Shown here piece after piece: positions 29,864-40,085 of a DNA stretch of 64,000 nt. The notes beneath the pieces were generated by a model. That model saw nothing but the letters and a program-made list of their open reading frames with translations, made no database searches and was not told where the DNA came from. A program made the translations under genes and the position numbers. The stretch is taken from NCBI GenBank assembly GCA_025558095.1, contig JAIVFI010000038.1, positions 62,001 to 126,000 on the forward strand, read 5' to 3'. Every line of letters begins with the position of its first letter. Position 1 is the stretch's first letter. The stretch is from Hyaloraphidium curvatum (taxonomy: Eukaryota; Monoblepharomycota; Hyaloraphidiomycetes; Hyaloraphidiales; Hyaloraphidiaceae).

Positions 29864-31264
29864 TCAGCGCAGCCCGAGCAGGCCCAGGTCCTCGTCCGCC
29901 CGCCTGAGCAGGTAGTCCAGGTACCGCATCCGCTCCATGCCATCCGGCACACGCACATCCACCTCCCCCTCGTTCTCGTCCCGCGCACGGCCGGCATCCA
30001 CCTTCATCCCCTGATCGCCAGCGTAGGCGGGGAAGAAAGCGTGCTCGGGCACATCCCCGAATTCGGGCAGCGGGCCACCCAGCAACCCGGCCATCCGCCT
30101 CGTCACTTCCCCGTTCACCCTGGCGACGTTGGCGTGCGCGTAGCCACCGCCGCCGGTGATCAGCACCCCCGCTCCCAGCCCGATCGCTCGCGACGTGAGC
30201 AGTTCGGCAGCCGACGCCAGGCCGTCTGAGGAGAGGTTCCACCCGGGGTGGGCGAGGGGGTCCCCGGCGAGGCCGTCGCTGCCGCATTGGATGACGAGAA
30301 ATGTGGGTGCGAAGGAGTCCACTGCGGCGAGGAGGGGTTCCATCAGGGCGAGGAAGGATCGGGAGGAGAGGCCGGGAAGCGTGCCGATCCGCAGTCCGTC
30401 CGGGCGACGAGTGAGGTTGCCCAGCTCGGGGGGTTCCCGCTGGAGGCCGGGATAGAACCCCGGGATGCCGAGGTGGATGCTGGCGCAGAGCACGGCGCGA
30501 GTCCGGGAGAAGGCGGCGAAGACGCCGTCGCCCATGTGCACGTCGAGGTCCGCGTACATTACCCGGGCGCCGGGCCGGTTGAGAAGGAGGTCGATGCCGA
30601 GGACGAGGTCGTTGAGGTAGCAGAAGCCGCCTGCGCGGGAGCGGTGCGCATGGTGGCGGCCGCCGTCCCAGGCGAGGGCGAGAGGTCGGCCGGCGAGGAG
30701 GAGGCGAGCGGCGGTGAGCGTCGCGCCAACCACGTAGGAGAGATAGATCGGCAGTTGGGGAAATGGAGGCGTGTCGCTGAAATGGGAAAGGTTGGACGGC
30801 ATAACCTGGGCCGCCGTTCGGAGCCCACTCGACCAGCCCGTGCTCCTCCAGCATGTCCTCGTGTCCCTCCGGAATCCTCTTCGGCCTCTTCTTCGCGTGG
30901 TTATTGCCCTCATCTGCGTACTGAGCAGCGTCCCCGAGCAAGAAATCCACGTAATCCGGGTCGTGGAACGCGTCGTAATCCTTTCGCGTTGCCGGAACGG
31001 GCGCCACGACGCTGGACGGGGAATCACGCGTCAACCGCGCCGCGCTGACCTGAGTTCGGAACATCCCACTCGACGTGTTCAAAGAGTCCCAAAGCGGCCG
31101 CGAGGGCGTGGACCATTCTCGACTGGAGCGCGTGAGACGCGTTGTCGTAGCGCGTCCGGAACGCCACCCACCCTGTCCCGGCTTACGGGGAGCGCAGAGG
31201 CTGCAGCCGCCATTTCGGACGAGTAGATGTAAGCCGCTCTGCGGGTCTCGGTCGGGGACAGCAT
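29864..31264 (-). CDS. histone deacetylase (class I/HDAC8-like)
   Basis: Exons 31264-31187, 31122-31070, 31011-30829 and 30776-29864; 408 residues. Splice joins give continuous family motifs: AAYIYSSEM, SRMVHALAAALGLFEHV, AFHDPDYVDFL, GLVDDTPPFP, HHAHRSRAGGFCYLND and YADLDVHMGDGV, then QCGSDGLAGDP and ITGGGGY. The zinc ligands (Asp and His in DLDVH, later Asp) and the His-His pair are present; the usual HHGDG reads HMGDG. It removes acetyl groups from lysines, normally in the nucleus. An in-frame ATG at 31324 is an alternative start. Converges with the lectin gene, 98 bp apart. Confidence 0.85.
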
Positions 31265-31353
31265 CTGTGAGATTCGAGGCGGGAGAAGGGACAGTCGTCC
31301 CGAAAACGACGATCGCGCCAGCACCCATGCATCACGCTAATGCGGTTGTCCAG

Positions 31354-33015
31354 CTACCCGCGACGCACGCCGAGCCCAGATCGGATTGCAGAACACCTCC
31401 TTTGGTGACCACCCTTGAACCAAGCGCTCTTCTGGCAGTCCCTGCCGCAATACTTCTCGCTCTTGCACCCTGAGCAGACGAACCTGCTTGTCGCCTCCAG
31501 CTGCTTGAGGCAGGTGGCGCAGAATCCGTTGCCGACTTCGATCGAAACCGCCCTGCGGTCTCCCGATCCCTGCAACGCCAGCCGGCGGAAGGCACCGAGC
31601 GACGAGTCCCATTCCGACATCGCGCGGTCGAGGAGGTGCTCGGCCGATTCGCCCGGGAACACCCAACGCACGTCGAGGAACACCGAGAGACCTTCGGGGA
31701 GCGGTTCCCGCGAAAGCACGGCGCAAGCGATCAGGTCGACGGTGCGCGGCACGCGAGAGTAAAAGTCCGGGTGCATGTGGTTCATGGCCGCGACGTCGAT
31801 GTTCAGCCGGCGGAGATCCCAAGGGAGAGCGCCGCGGACGACCAGGGCGACCTTGTTGAGCTCGTGCATCCACACCGTCACCCTGAGCTGCTGCAGAGAC
31901 GACGACGCGAGAATCGACCTCAGGTTGGGTTCCATCATCACGGAGACATCGACTGTGAGCTCGAAGTTCGGACCGAACGTCGCGGCCGCGACTCGGCGTA
32001 CGGCGTCCCCCAATTCTTGGGAGTCCGCGAACATCGCCTGGAGCTGAAGTCCAGCGAAGCTTTGAATCAGCTGCGTGGTCCACGAAGAGGAGCTTTCCAC
32101 AAAGTGATCGGCTTGAATCGACCACGAGCGGAGATCTTCCAGCCTGCTCAGCGTGGGTATGAACCGCGGATCCTCGATCAACACGTTCCCGAGGCGCACA
32201 TGGTGGATGAAAAGCTTTTGCAACCGAGGGCATGAATCAACCAGATCGAGTATTCCGCCCGCGGCCCTCCTGGCCATTTTCGGATGGCACCCGACATCAA
32301 AGGAGGCCGCAGTGAGAGTCGAGGGGAAGTAGCCCATGCCGGTGTCCAAAACGGGTCCCGAGTAGCTCCATTCCTTGATCGTTGCGGAGCCCGCCACGGC
32401 ACCCACGATGTTGACGGCGTCCGGCACGGCGATGCAGGCGATCGCGAAGCGGCTCAGACCCGGCGGAAGCACGAGCCTGGCACTCGGCCTCCCCCCGCTC
32501 TCCTCCAAAGCTTTCCGGATGAGCGCAGCCTCGCTTTTCGACGGCAGTTGGAACAGCTCATCGGGGCCGTTCGCCATGAAATCGCCGATCTCGGGAGGCA
32601 CCGAAGCAATGATCTCCACGTTCATGTGGTTGGAGACAGGTACGGGTAGGACGACTTGGAGATCCTTGAGCGACGAGCAGGAGTCCAGGAGGTCGCGGAT
32701 CACGGCGTGCCACGCCTGCAGGTGCCGGCACTCCGCCGCGATGGCTTCCGCGAGGCTCCCAGACGGCAGCGGGACTTCGATGTGGAGCGACAAGACAGGC
32801 AGCTGCTTTCCTCCGAATGCATCGAGCACCGAGCGCCACGTGGAGGCGGGCACGCGCGGGCCCACGGCGAGACGGCGGAAGAGCACGGGGAGGAGGAGGC
32901 GCCGCTGCTCCCGGGACGCCGACGAGAGCGCGGCAGCCGTGGCCAGGGTTCCGGTGGCGACAAGCACTTCCGAGACCTTTTCGAGGACGTCGGCGGTGAG
33001 GAGTGAGGCGTCCAT
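31354..33015 (-). CDS. F-box/leucine-rich-like protein with C-terminal MYND zinc finger (copy B)
   Basis: Single exon, 553 residues, homologous along its length to the gene at 22267-23943: near-identical first 100 residues (LTADVLEKVSEVLVATGTLA; VLFRRLAVGPRVPASTWRSV), diverged middle, and conserved MYND finger at about 499-541 (CATC, CSGC, YCGRDC, H-x3-C). The frame is open upstream to 33159, but homology with copy A begins at ATG 33015. The gene starts downstream-to-downstream with no obvious promoter motif. Role unknown; the finger suggests a protein adaptor. Confidence 0.85.
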   Translation of the reverse strand: MDASLLTADVLEKVSEVLVATGTLATAAALSSASREQRRLLLPVLFRRLAVGPRVPASTWRSVLDAFGGKQLPVLSLHIEVPLPSGSLAEAIAAECRHLQAWHAVIRDLLDSCSSLKDLQVVLPVPVSNHMNVEIIASVPPEIGDFMANGPDELFQLPSKSEAALIRKALEESGGRPSARLVLPPGLSRFAIACIAVPDAVNIVGAVAGSATIKEWSYSGPVLDTGMGYFPSTLTAASFDVGCHPKMARRAAGGILDLVDSCPRLQKLFIHHVRLGNVLIEDPRFIPTLSRLEDLRSWSIQADHFVESSSSWTTQLIQSFAGLQLQAMFADSQELGDAVRRVAAATFGPNFELTVDVSVMMEPNLRSILASSSLQQLRVTVWMHELNKVALVVRGALPWDLRRLNIDVAAMNHMHPDFYSRVPRTVDLIACAVLSREPLPEGLSVFLDVRWVFPGESAEHLLDRAMSEWDSSLGAFRRLALQGSGDRRAVSIEVGNGFCATCLKQLEATSRFVCSGCKSEKYCGRDCQKSAWFKGGHQRRCSAIRSGLGVRRG

Positions 33016-33298
33016 CGCGGAGGTGTCGTTGGTGTTGAGCGATGACGAAGCGGTCTTTGTTCGACAGAAGCCCGGCCTTCCATCTTGACAGAACTCACTC
33101 GACAGCTCAATTGAGCCAGAACTCGTCCGAGGACAATATGAAGAAGAGGACCAACCCAATCAGAGCGTAGAACGTGCAAAGTTGGGGTCTCTGGAGTACA
33201 TGGGATGCTACCTCTCGTCGGATCCACGGGGCGATAGAAGCGTCCTGTTCCGGCCCCCTTAACTGGTCGAAACACAGCAGCAGGTGCCGCTGCTCCAC

Positions 33299-33808
33299 CT
33301 AGCACCCCATTTTGGCGCCCTTTGCGTTGACCACCAGCCCCACGGCCAGTCCGCACAGTCCGATGCTCTCGGCGGCGACCATCAGCACGCCCAGCAGCAC
33401 GCCCTCGCGGGCCGTGCCGGAGTTTCCTTCGGCGACGCCTGCCACGGCGCCCAGCGCCCAGCCGGCGCCGATGCAGGCGAGGCCGACGCACAGGCCGGCG
33501 CCGAGCGCGGCGCCGCCCGCCGCGGCGGGGTAACCGCCCGTGCGCTCCAGCCCGCCGGCGATGACCAGCGCCCCCACGGCCCCGTAGACGGCCAGCACCA
33601 GCGACATCAGCACGCTCGCCGCCTGCCGGAGCCGCAGCCCCGCCGAGGGCGGCAGCGGCGCGCCGTCGGAGGTGTCGCCCGGCGCGATGCGCGCGGAGGG
33701 GGACAGCGCGACCGCGGCGCCGAGCGACGAGAGGCCCATGGCGAGCGCGGCCCCGAGGGAGCCGAGCACGGGGGCGTAGGCGGGGCAGAGGTCGGAGGCG
33801 GAGGCCAT
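33299..33808 (-). CDS. V-ATPase proteolipid (subunit c-like)
   Basis: Single exon, 169 residues, four hydrophobic helices. The last helix holds the proton-carrying glutamate in LLGVLMVAAESIGLCGLAVGL, and the third is Gly/Ala-rich as in c-ring subunits. Pairs of helices repeat the same pattern, as in the family. Helix 1 is followed by an unusually long polar loop (about 25 residues, SPSARIAPGDTSDGAPLPPS), longer than in typical subunit c and more like c''-type or divergent copies. It would sit in the V0 ring of vacuolar/endosomal membranes and move protons. Confidence 0.8.
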   Translation of the reverse strand: MASASDLCPAYAPVLGSLGAALAMGLSSLGAAVALSPSARIAPGDTSDGAPLPPSAGLRLRQAASVLMSLVLAVYGAVGALVIAGGLERTGGYPAAAGGAALGAGLCVGLACIGAGWALGAVAGVAEGNSGTAREGVLLGVLMVAAESIGLCGLAVGLVVNAKGAKMGC

Positions 33809-34088
33809 CGCGGACGTTCGGTGGATGTCGAGTCAGATGAGCGCTGACTAAGCACGACCGCCCGCAGGGGACAGACAGGGTATGCCCGTCGGCGGCTTGA
33901 TCGGAATCTGCATTGCAGTCGATCGTGTGGCGCGGTCGGCATGCACGGCCCGCACTGCTGTAGGCTGCGTGCGAGCGGGTGCTCCTGCAATGCGGGGGAA
34001 TCCCTGCAGGGAGGCACAGCCGAGCCGTCAAAACCCGCAGCGCATAGACCCCGGAACCAACCAAACCATCCGAAATCGAAAAAGCAGA

Positions 34089-35354
34089 ATGAAGCCCGCC
34101 CCGCTCTACGCGCTGCTCGCAGTGGTGGCGGCCTGCATCTCCACATGCTACGCCGCCTCATCGGAGAATGGAGGCCGATCCGCTGCCCTGCAGCGCCTCG
34201 ACCAACAGCTCTCCGCCATCCTACCCCCCGGCCGGCCCAAATGGGCCCTCTCCAACGCGTTCCAGGGCGTGGTCTCGTCCGCGGCCTCGTCGGACCTGGT
34301 TTCGGGCGCCGCTATGGACCTGCTCGTCTGGATCCCGATCGCCATGCTGTTTGCCCTGATCGCCCACGCCGCGGGCCACCTGCTTCTCTCCTTGGCCGCC
34401 GGCAATCGGTATCGGAAGTTGGAGCAGGACCAGAGGCTCGTCACCGCGCAGCACACCATGTTCGCGCTGGCCTACACGCTCCAGGTCGTCCCCTACACCC
34501 TGCTCTTTGCCCGCATCATGTTCGTGCGCTGGGACGCCGCCTACCTGGCCGGCACCACCTCGCACCTCTCGGACCTCCCCGCCATGGTCGGCCTCTTCAT
34601 ATTCTGGCACGCGGCCATGTACGGCGCCGAGGCCTCCCTGCGCACGCTCGTCCGCCGCAACGCGATCGTGCTCCTGCACCACGCCCTGTTCTTCCTCCTC
34701 CTCGCGCTGTCATGCTGGTTCGCCGACGTGCTGGTGATCAAGGCCACCCTGGTCCTGGACCTCGGCGCGGCGCACGAGTTCCCGCTGTTCTGGGCGCTGC
34801 TCGCGCACCGCCTCTCGGGCCACCCACGGGTGACCCGCGTCCTGCTCGTGGTCGGGACGGCGTGGTACGAGGCCACGAGGGTCCTGCAGACGTGCCTGCT
34901 GGCGTGGATGCTCGCCGCGTGCGACCCGGGGCTGAGGCGGACGGGCGGGTACTGGACCGCGGCGGTGTTCGGGGCGGCGCTGACGGCGGTGCAGGGGTAT
35001 ACGTTCGTGATCTACTGGGTACGTGGGCAGCGTGTGCCTCTGGGGAGCCGACAGCGATGCTGATCGACGTGCCGATGATCGCAGGGTCTGTACAAGCGCG
35101 CCGGGAAGGGGGCGGGGACGAGGGCGGTTCAATCGGCTGCCGAGCTCGGCGCCGCGGATGCGGATGCCGCGGGGTCGGAGGATGGCAAGGTGCGGAGGTG
35201 CGGGACGCCAGATCGGACGCGACCGAAGTGGAGGATGCTTGAAGCTGTGCCCGCCATGGGGCGGCGTGTGGCCCGTGGATCAAATTGTCTTGCTGCTACA
35301 CCGATCTGTTCCGTGCGATCAGAAACCCCATGTCCCCCGCGCATCCGGATGTGA
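34089..35354 (+). CDS. multi-pass membrane protein, TLC-like
   Basis: Exons 34089-35018 and 35085-35354 (66 bp intron, donor gtacgt); 399 residues. A signal peptide (about 1-22) is followed by an exposed segment and six or seven hydrophobic helices. His-containing helices (HAAMYGAEASLRTL; LLHHALFFLLL), an AHEFPLFWALLAHRL stretch and a final FVIYW before a basic tail (GLYKRAGKG) resemble TLC-domain proteins, but the Lag1 motif is absent, so lipid synthase activity is not claimed. The last 30 residues of exon 2 look poorly coding, so the 3' end is uncertain. Ends 21 bp from the converging gene. Confidence 0.6.
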
Positions 35355-35375
35355 CCGCCTCCAGTGGTCAGAGTG

Positions 35376-36005
35376 TCACTCCCGCTTGGTCGCCGCAGTA
35401 AAGAGCTGCCCATCGTAGTCCTTGACCTCGGCCGCCGTCACCATAACCTGCGCCGCGTCCTCGTAGCTCACGAACGGCCCCGACTGCCTGTTGATCCTGA
35501 TGGCCGGCGGCGGCACCGTCTTCTTCCCGACCTCCCTCATCATGGCCGGGCAAAAGACCGAGTAGTTGATCCCGCTCGCCCGGATGGCATCGATGCACGC
35601 CGAGTGGCTCTTGAACGCCGTCTCGGCCCCGGGCCACACCTTGGCCCACTCCTTCCACGCCGGCGTCACGCCGTCGTCCGCGAGCACGTTGGTCGCCCCG
35701 GCCACGTAGACGAGCTTCCCGGCCCCGGCATTCTTCACCCCTTCCGCCAGAGCGCGCGCGACGGGGAGCACCGCGCCGCTCCCCGAAAGCACCGTGTCCA
35801 TCCCCCTCGCGGCCTCCTCGACCTGCGCGGGGTCCGACGCGTCGCCGACGTGCAGCCTGTCGAGCTTCGCGGCGGCATTGCCGAGCTTCGCGCGGAGCTT
35901 GTCGGCGTCGCGGACTAGCGCAGAGACGGTGTGTCCGCGGGAGAGGGATTCGAGGACGAGGTGCACGCCGAGGCCCCCGGTGGCGCCGACGACGAGGATC
36001 TTCAT
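35376..36005 (-). CDS. NAD(P)-binding Rossmann protein (NmrA/SDR-a atypical type)
   Basis: Single exon, 209 residues. Starts directly with the dinucleotide fold: MKILVVGATGGLGVHLV (GxxGxxG), then VSALVRDADKLRA, LHVGDASDP and VYVAGATN. No Tyr-x3-Lys catalytic pair, as expected for NmrA-like and atypical SDR proteins, which act as redox sensors or divergent reductases. The size matches small bacterial-type members of this class. The frame is open further upstream to 36374 but without homology-like content. Confidence 0.85.
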   Translation of the reverse strand: MKILVVGATGGLGVHLVLESLSRGHTVSALVRDADKLRAKLGNAAAKLDRLHVGDASDPAQVEEAARGMDTVLSGSGAVLPVARALAEGVKNAGAGKLVYVAGATNVLADDGVTPAWKEWAKVWPGAETAFKSHSACIDAIRASGINYSVFCPAMMREVGKKTVPPPAIRINRQSGPFVSYEDAAQVMVTAAEVKDYDGQLFTAATKRE

Positions 36006-36402
36006 TTTGGTGGTGACTAGTGGTAGGGCGGGATTCGCGGCGGAGGGCGCGGGATGCGATGGAGCGGGAGGCGGATTGCTGCCTGGAATGCACCGGCGCA
36101 CCGGCCTTTGTATCCGCCGGGAAGGCGGAGGCCCAATTTGTAATGACGTTTGCAAACTTGGCGGCGGGTAAACACGCCCGGAGACCTCCGATCCGGCTCC
36201 CGACCGGCCGGGACCCCGCGACGCACATGGTTGGGCCGGAGATTCGAGCCGTTGGTGGGATTTGGGTTGGCAGGCCGATCGGCGGCTGCGAGTTAGGCTG
36301 CGAGTTTGCACCCAGCGGAGTCTACTCCGGCTTCTGACACGATAGATCAGACGCACGTCGCCGGACGTCGTCATTCAGAGCATCCCGTGACTCGTTGTCC
36401 GA
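36006..36402. other. intergenic region
   Basis: About 400 bp holding the promoter of the minus-strand NAD(P)-binding gene and the 3' side of the Cys-rich gene. No further gene seen. Confidence 0.5.
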
Positions 36403-36819
36403 TCAGAAGGCGGGCACCCCGACTTTGCAGTTGGGGGGGTTGTGGCAGTGGGCCCCGACCTTGCAGGCATTGCAGCGGCAAACGCAGCCGCCATGCTCGG
36501 TCTCGGACGAGCACATCTGGTGGTCTGCATCCGCATCGTCGGTGAAACGGGCGAGGGGGATGCCGTCGGGAAGAAGGACCCACAGGCGACGCCCATGGCG
36601 GTCCGCACGCGGCCCCAGTCGTACCCCCCCGGGCCTTCGACGTCATGCCATTCCTGCCAAGGCACGTTAGCGTGTCGTTGCGAATGTCTGGGGGAGGGAC
36701 GGACCACGGCGTGGGCTGCGGGCTGCTCGGGGCCTTGGGGTCGTGCGGTCAGCAGCCGGCGCGGCTCGGGGCGGGGCGGGGAAGCCACCTTCGAACTTGA
36801 AGTGGTCGGAAGCGGGCAT
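36403..36819 (-). CDS. small Cys-rich, metallothionein-like protein (exon structure partly resolved)
   Basis: The last exon (36524-36403) is the clearest part: it encodes GGCVCRCNACKVGAHCHN and a final PPNCKVG before a stop at 36403-36405, with C-x-C-x-C and C-x4-HCH spacing typical of metal-thiolate or metal-binding proteins. A 59 bp intron (36583-36525, donor gtgggt) joins it in phase to a segment encoding WQEWHDVEGPGGYDWGRVRT. The likely first exon begins MPASDHFKFE at 36819, but the first intron (donor gtggct near 36789) is ambiguous. About 90 residues. A role in copper/zinc binding is inferred from cysteine spacing and from the copper-transporter locus 2 kb away. Confidence 0.55.
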
Positions 36820-37123
36820 TCCTGCGCCGTCGGGGTGAAGCGGACTCTGGGGTGAGTCGGGAAGGCGGTCGCGCGATGGGATGGGAGAGCGTCCCGGCCG
36901 CCTGGAGTCCCTGCCCAGCCGAGGCCCGCCCGCCAAGGCACCCATCGAACCTTTCGCAGCTAGCTGGCGCATGTGTGTGCTTAAGTTAAGTCGGATAGTG
37001 TGGACGGCGGGAGCAAGAGATTTCCCGGTATTGATCTTCGGGGCGGTCGTGCTCGCCATGGTGTCGGCGCCGGGGACCCGCTGGCCGCGTTGAGACGGGC
37101 ACGGTGGCTCGCCCGGAGGCCCG
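36820..37123. other. divergent intergenic region
   Basis: About 300 bp between the Cys-rich gene and the GT92 gene. A minus-strand ATG at 37061 opens a short plausible peptide (MASTTAPKINTGKSLAP) but no supported exon follows. Contains an AT-richer patch near 36980-37000. Confidence 0.4.
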
Positions 37124-38461
37124 ATGCCGCCCCTTGAGCGCGTCGGCGGGCTCTTCCTCATCGCGGGCCTCGCTACCTTCGTGATGTGGAACGGAGTTCC
37201 CGCGCCGGGGACGCCTGCGTGCGCCGACGGGCCCGCGGGACGCGTCTTCGAGTGCGCGGACCGCGGGGGCCGCAACGCGTGCTACGTCGGCGAACACCTC
37301 GCTTTCTACGCGCCGCTCGATCGAACATTTGGCACCGAGGGCCACGCGCTGGACTTTGTGCTGGAGGAGCGCGGGCCGGACGCGAAGGCGGGCGGGGACG
37401 CGGGTTCGCGGACAGAAACCCCGGCGGAGCTGTCGTTGATCGTGATCCAGCGGCACCTGCGCGGCAATAGCGACGGCTGGCCGTGGGCAAAGTGGCGGTG
37501 CCGCTTCACGGGCCCCGGCGGCGGCGAGACGACGCCGGGCACAGCGGGATACGGGCACAACCTCAACGCGTGCCCCGTCCCGCCCAAGCTGGCCGCGAAG
37601 CTGCGCGCCCGCACCGTACCGCACCTGACCGTGGACCTGCTGGCCGCAGACTCGGAGGCCCCGCTGGACACCAACCTCACCGCGATCCCTGTGCCGCTCC
37701 TGCCGTCCCGCCCGAGGCGCCGGCTGGCCGTGCACACCATGGTGCGCGACGTCGCGGCGCAGCTCGCCGAGTGGATCGAGTACCACCGGCTGCTGGGCTT
37801 CGACCACTTCTACCTGTACGACAACGGCTCGCGGGACAACCCGGCCTCGATCCTGCGCTTCTACATGGAGCGCGGCCTCGCCACCCTCGTGGCCTGGCCC
37901 TTTTCCTCCCACCCGGGCACCCACTGGAACAAGATCCAGGGATCCTCCATCTCCCACGCCCTGTACTTCTTCGGCCCGTCGACGGAATGGCTCGCCGGGT
38001 TCGACGTGGACGAGTACTTCGAGCCCAACCGCACGGGCCGCTTCTTCCCCCGCAAACCGCCCCGCGCCGATATCCCCACCGCCCTCGACTTTTCCTTCCC
38101 CGAGCGCGGCCCGTTCCGCGGCGGCCTGCAGGTCGCCGTGTGGCACGCCTCGTGCGACCCGCCGGAGCAGCGCGCGCTGCTGGACCGGAAGCGGTACACG
38201 CTGCCGGAGCTCTGCCGCCGCGTGCTGCCGGGCGGTGTGCCCAAGATGTTCGTGCGGCCGCGCCACGTGCGGGCGATCGTGAGCCCGCACGAGCTGTCGT
38301 TCGGGGAGCGGTTCGGCGGGGTGGACATGCCCGAGTTTGGGCGGATCAGGCACTACCACTACCCCAAGGGCGGGGAGGTGGATGGGTCGATGGACGAATA
38401 CGTGGGGCCGCTCAGGGAGGCGCTGGACGCCGCAAGGGGCGAGGGCGCCGCAGGGTTCTGA
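37124..38461 (+). CDS. GT92-family glycosyltransferase, type II membrane protein
   Basis: Single exon, 445 residues. N-terminal anchor (GGLFLIAGLATFVMW), a Cys-containing stem and a catalytic domain with the family's core: AVHTMVRDVAAQLAEWIEYH, GFDHFYLYDNGS, THWNKIQ and the metal-binding WLAGFDVDEYFEP (DxD-type). GT92 enzymes, such as nematode galactosyltransferases, extend N-glycan or other surface sugars in the Golgi; the donor here is unknown. Late motifs SPHELSFGE and IRHYHYP also fit the family. Only about 60 residues of stem separate anchor and domain. Confidence 0.85.
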   Translation: MPPLERVGGLFLIAGLATFVMWNGVPAPGTPACADGPAGRVFECADRGGRNACYVGEHLAFYAPLDRTFGTEGHALDFVLEERGPDAKAGGDAGSRTETPAELSLIVIQRHLRGNSDGWPWAKWRCRFTGPGGGETTPGTAGYGHNLNACPVPPKLAAKLRARTVPHLTVDLLAADSEAPLDTNLTAIPVPLLPSRPRRRLAVHTMVRDVAAQLAEWIEYHRLLGFDHFYLYDNGSRDNPASILRFYMERGLATLVAWPFSSHPGTHWNKIQGSSISHALYFFGPSTEWLAGFDVDEYFEPNRTGRFFPRKPPRADIPTALDFSFPERGPFRGGLQVAVWHASCDPPEQRALLDRKRYTLPELCRRVLPGGVPKMFVRPRHVRAIVSPHELSFGERFGGVDMPEFGRIRHYHYPKGGEVDGSMDEYVGPLREALDAARGEGAAGF

Positions 38462-38727
38462 ATCTAGCCAAATCCAAAATGCTTGCCGGCCGTTCTGTCG
38501 GTCATGCGCAACTAAATGCTTCTTTGGTGGCGTCGCATGCACTTCATTCGGTCCCACCTCGCTTTCTTCGCAGTCGCGATCGGGAACGTCGCTGCGCCCG
38601 CGTTCCAACCCGTCGTACTTCCCCCGACCAACCGGGTGGAGCGCCACGCGCCTTCCAGCTTCCCCTGATGAATGTTCCAAATCGAAAATACATGCTGTTC
38701 CCACGATAGTCACTCAGCCTGCAATAC

Positions 38728-40085
38728 TCAGCAGCAATCCGACTTCATCACGACAACTTCTTCGTCCTTGTCCTCGGAGCAGCACGCCCCGCCGGAGTCA
38801 GGGGAGTCCTTTCCGTTCACGACCATCTTGCCGGCAACGGCGGTAACCGCTGCATGACCAGGCCCCTCAAATCTGAGCCATCCGAGCACAGCTTCTCCGG
38901 TCGCCAGGCCCAGCATCGCGGCAACGAACACCCACACGTTGAAGTTCATGACGACGAGCATGATTATGTAGGCGGCTGACGAGGACAGGAGGGTGCCGAT
39001 GAACCTGTAGGATGCTGCCTTGAGACGCCGGGTGAGCGAAGGCGCCGGGTTGGCAAGGTCTAGGCGCCTTGCCAGGGTCGACAGCAGATCACTGAAGGTG
39101 ACGGCGCGTGAGCAAGGAGGTACGCAAGGGACAAGAAGCTGCGGCCTCGCACCGGAGAATGGAAAGTGCAATGCTGCCGACGCCGAAAGCGAATACGGCG
39201 AGCAACGAGGCGACGAACTGGCCGACATCTGGGGCCGAAGACCCGTCAGTATGCTGAGCATTGAGGCGCGATATCGTTTTGGCTCACTGTTCGGGACCCA
39301 TGTATAAGAGAGGAAGTAGTCTCTGATCCCGCCATGGAAGTACATGATCATGGACGGTGCGACGTAGCCGTCAGCGTTAGACGTGCAGAGCGTGGTGGCG
39401 CCAATTGGTTGCTGCTTGCACATGGAGGTGTGGATGGTGCACTGGCTCATGGTCGGCATCTGGATGCACAGGTCCGAGTAGACGGCCTGGCGCGCGGAAA
39501 GTTCTACCCTTAGGTTTGGCTTTCTAGCGCTGCCTTGGGCCAACTCACCAGGAGATCGCAATTGGCGTAGGTCACGCCCCCAGCGTAGGAGCATTTCTCG
39601 CAACCTGGCATGGTCATCTCGGTACAGATGCTCTTCACGGCCGCGTTGACTTCGTCCGTCGTCGGAAGACCAGGAAGAGGCGGGTTTGCTGCACAGGCCG
39701 CGACGACCGACCCGGCTGTGGCGTTGCACATCGAGTTGTAGCTGCGGCACCCCCTCATCATGCTCATGCCGTCGTCGGAAACGCAGGTGTCGGCCAGGAG
39801 GCTCATGCCAGTGCAGTACCCGCCCGCGGCGAGGGCCTGCGCGGAAGCGCCACCCGACCGGCAGATGCCGGCGACCGAACACCCGGTCATGAACGGCATG
39901 GCCGTGCACAGGCTATCGACGTCGGCAGTGGCGTTTGTCTCGGGATAGACATAGCCGGCGCAGCTCGGCGTTGCGGGGGTGGATATGCAGGTCTCTGTGG
40001 GCGCGGATCCCCCGCCCATCTCCATGGCCGCGGCGCCGGCGGTGAGGAGGAGGGCCGAGACGAGGGCGAAGGCGAGCGAAGGCAT
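38728..40085 (-). CDS. Ctr-type copper transporter with long Cys-rich ectodomain
   Basis: Exons 40085-39549, 39486-39288, 39228-39153 and 39091-38728; 391 residues. A signal peptide (1-20, then MEMGGG) precedes about 210 extracellular residues with some 24 cysteines, partly Met-rich (GMSMMRGC). The Ctr domain follows: SMIMYFHGGIRDYFLSYTWVP, helix 1 (VGQFVASLLAVFAFGVGSIA), helix 2 with MLVVMNFNVWVF, and helix 3 with the GxxxG packing motif (GLATGEAVLG). The tail has ACCSED and ends KSDCC, metal-binding like the Cys/His tails of Ctr proteins. Frames join at three introns of 59-62 bp. It forms a copper(I) channel at the plasma or vacuolar membrane. Divergent from a gene with the same ectodomain. 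Confidence 0.85.
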
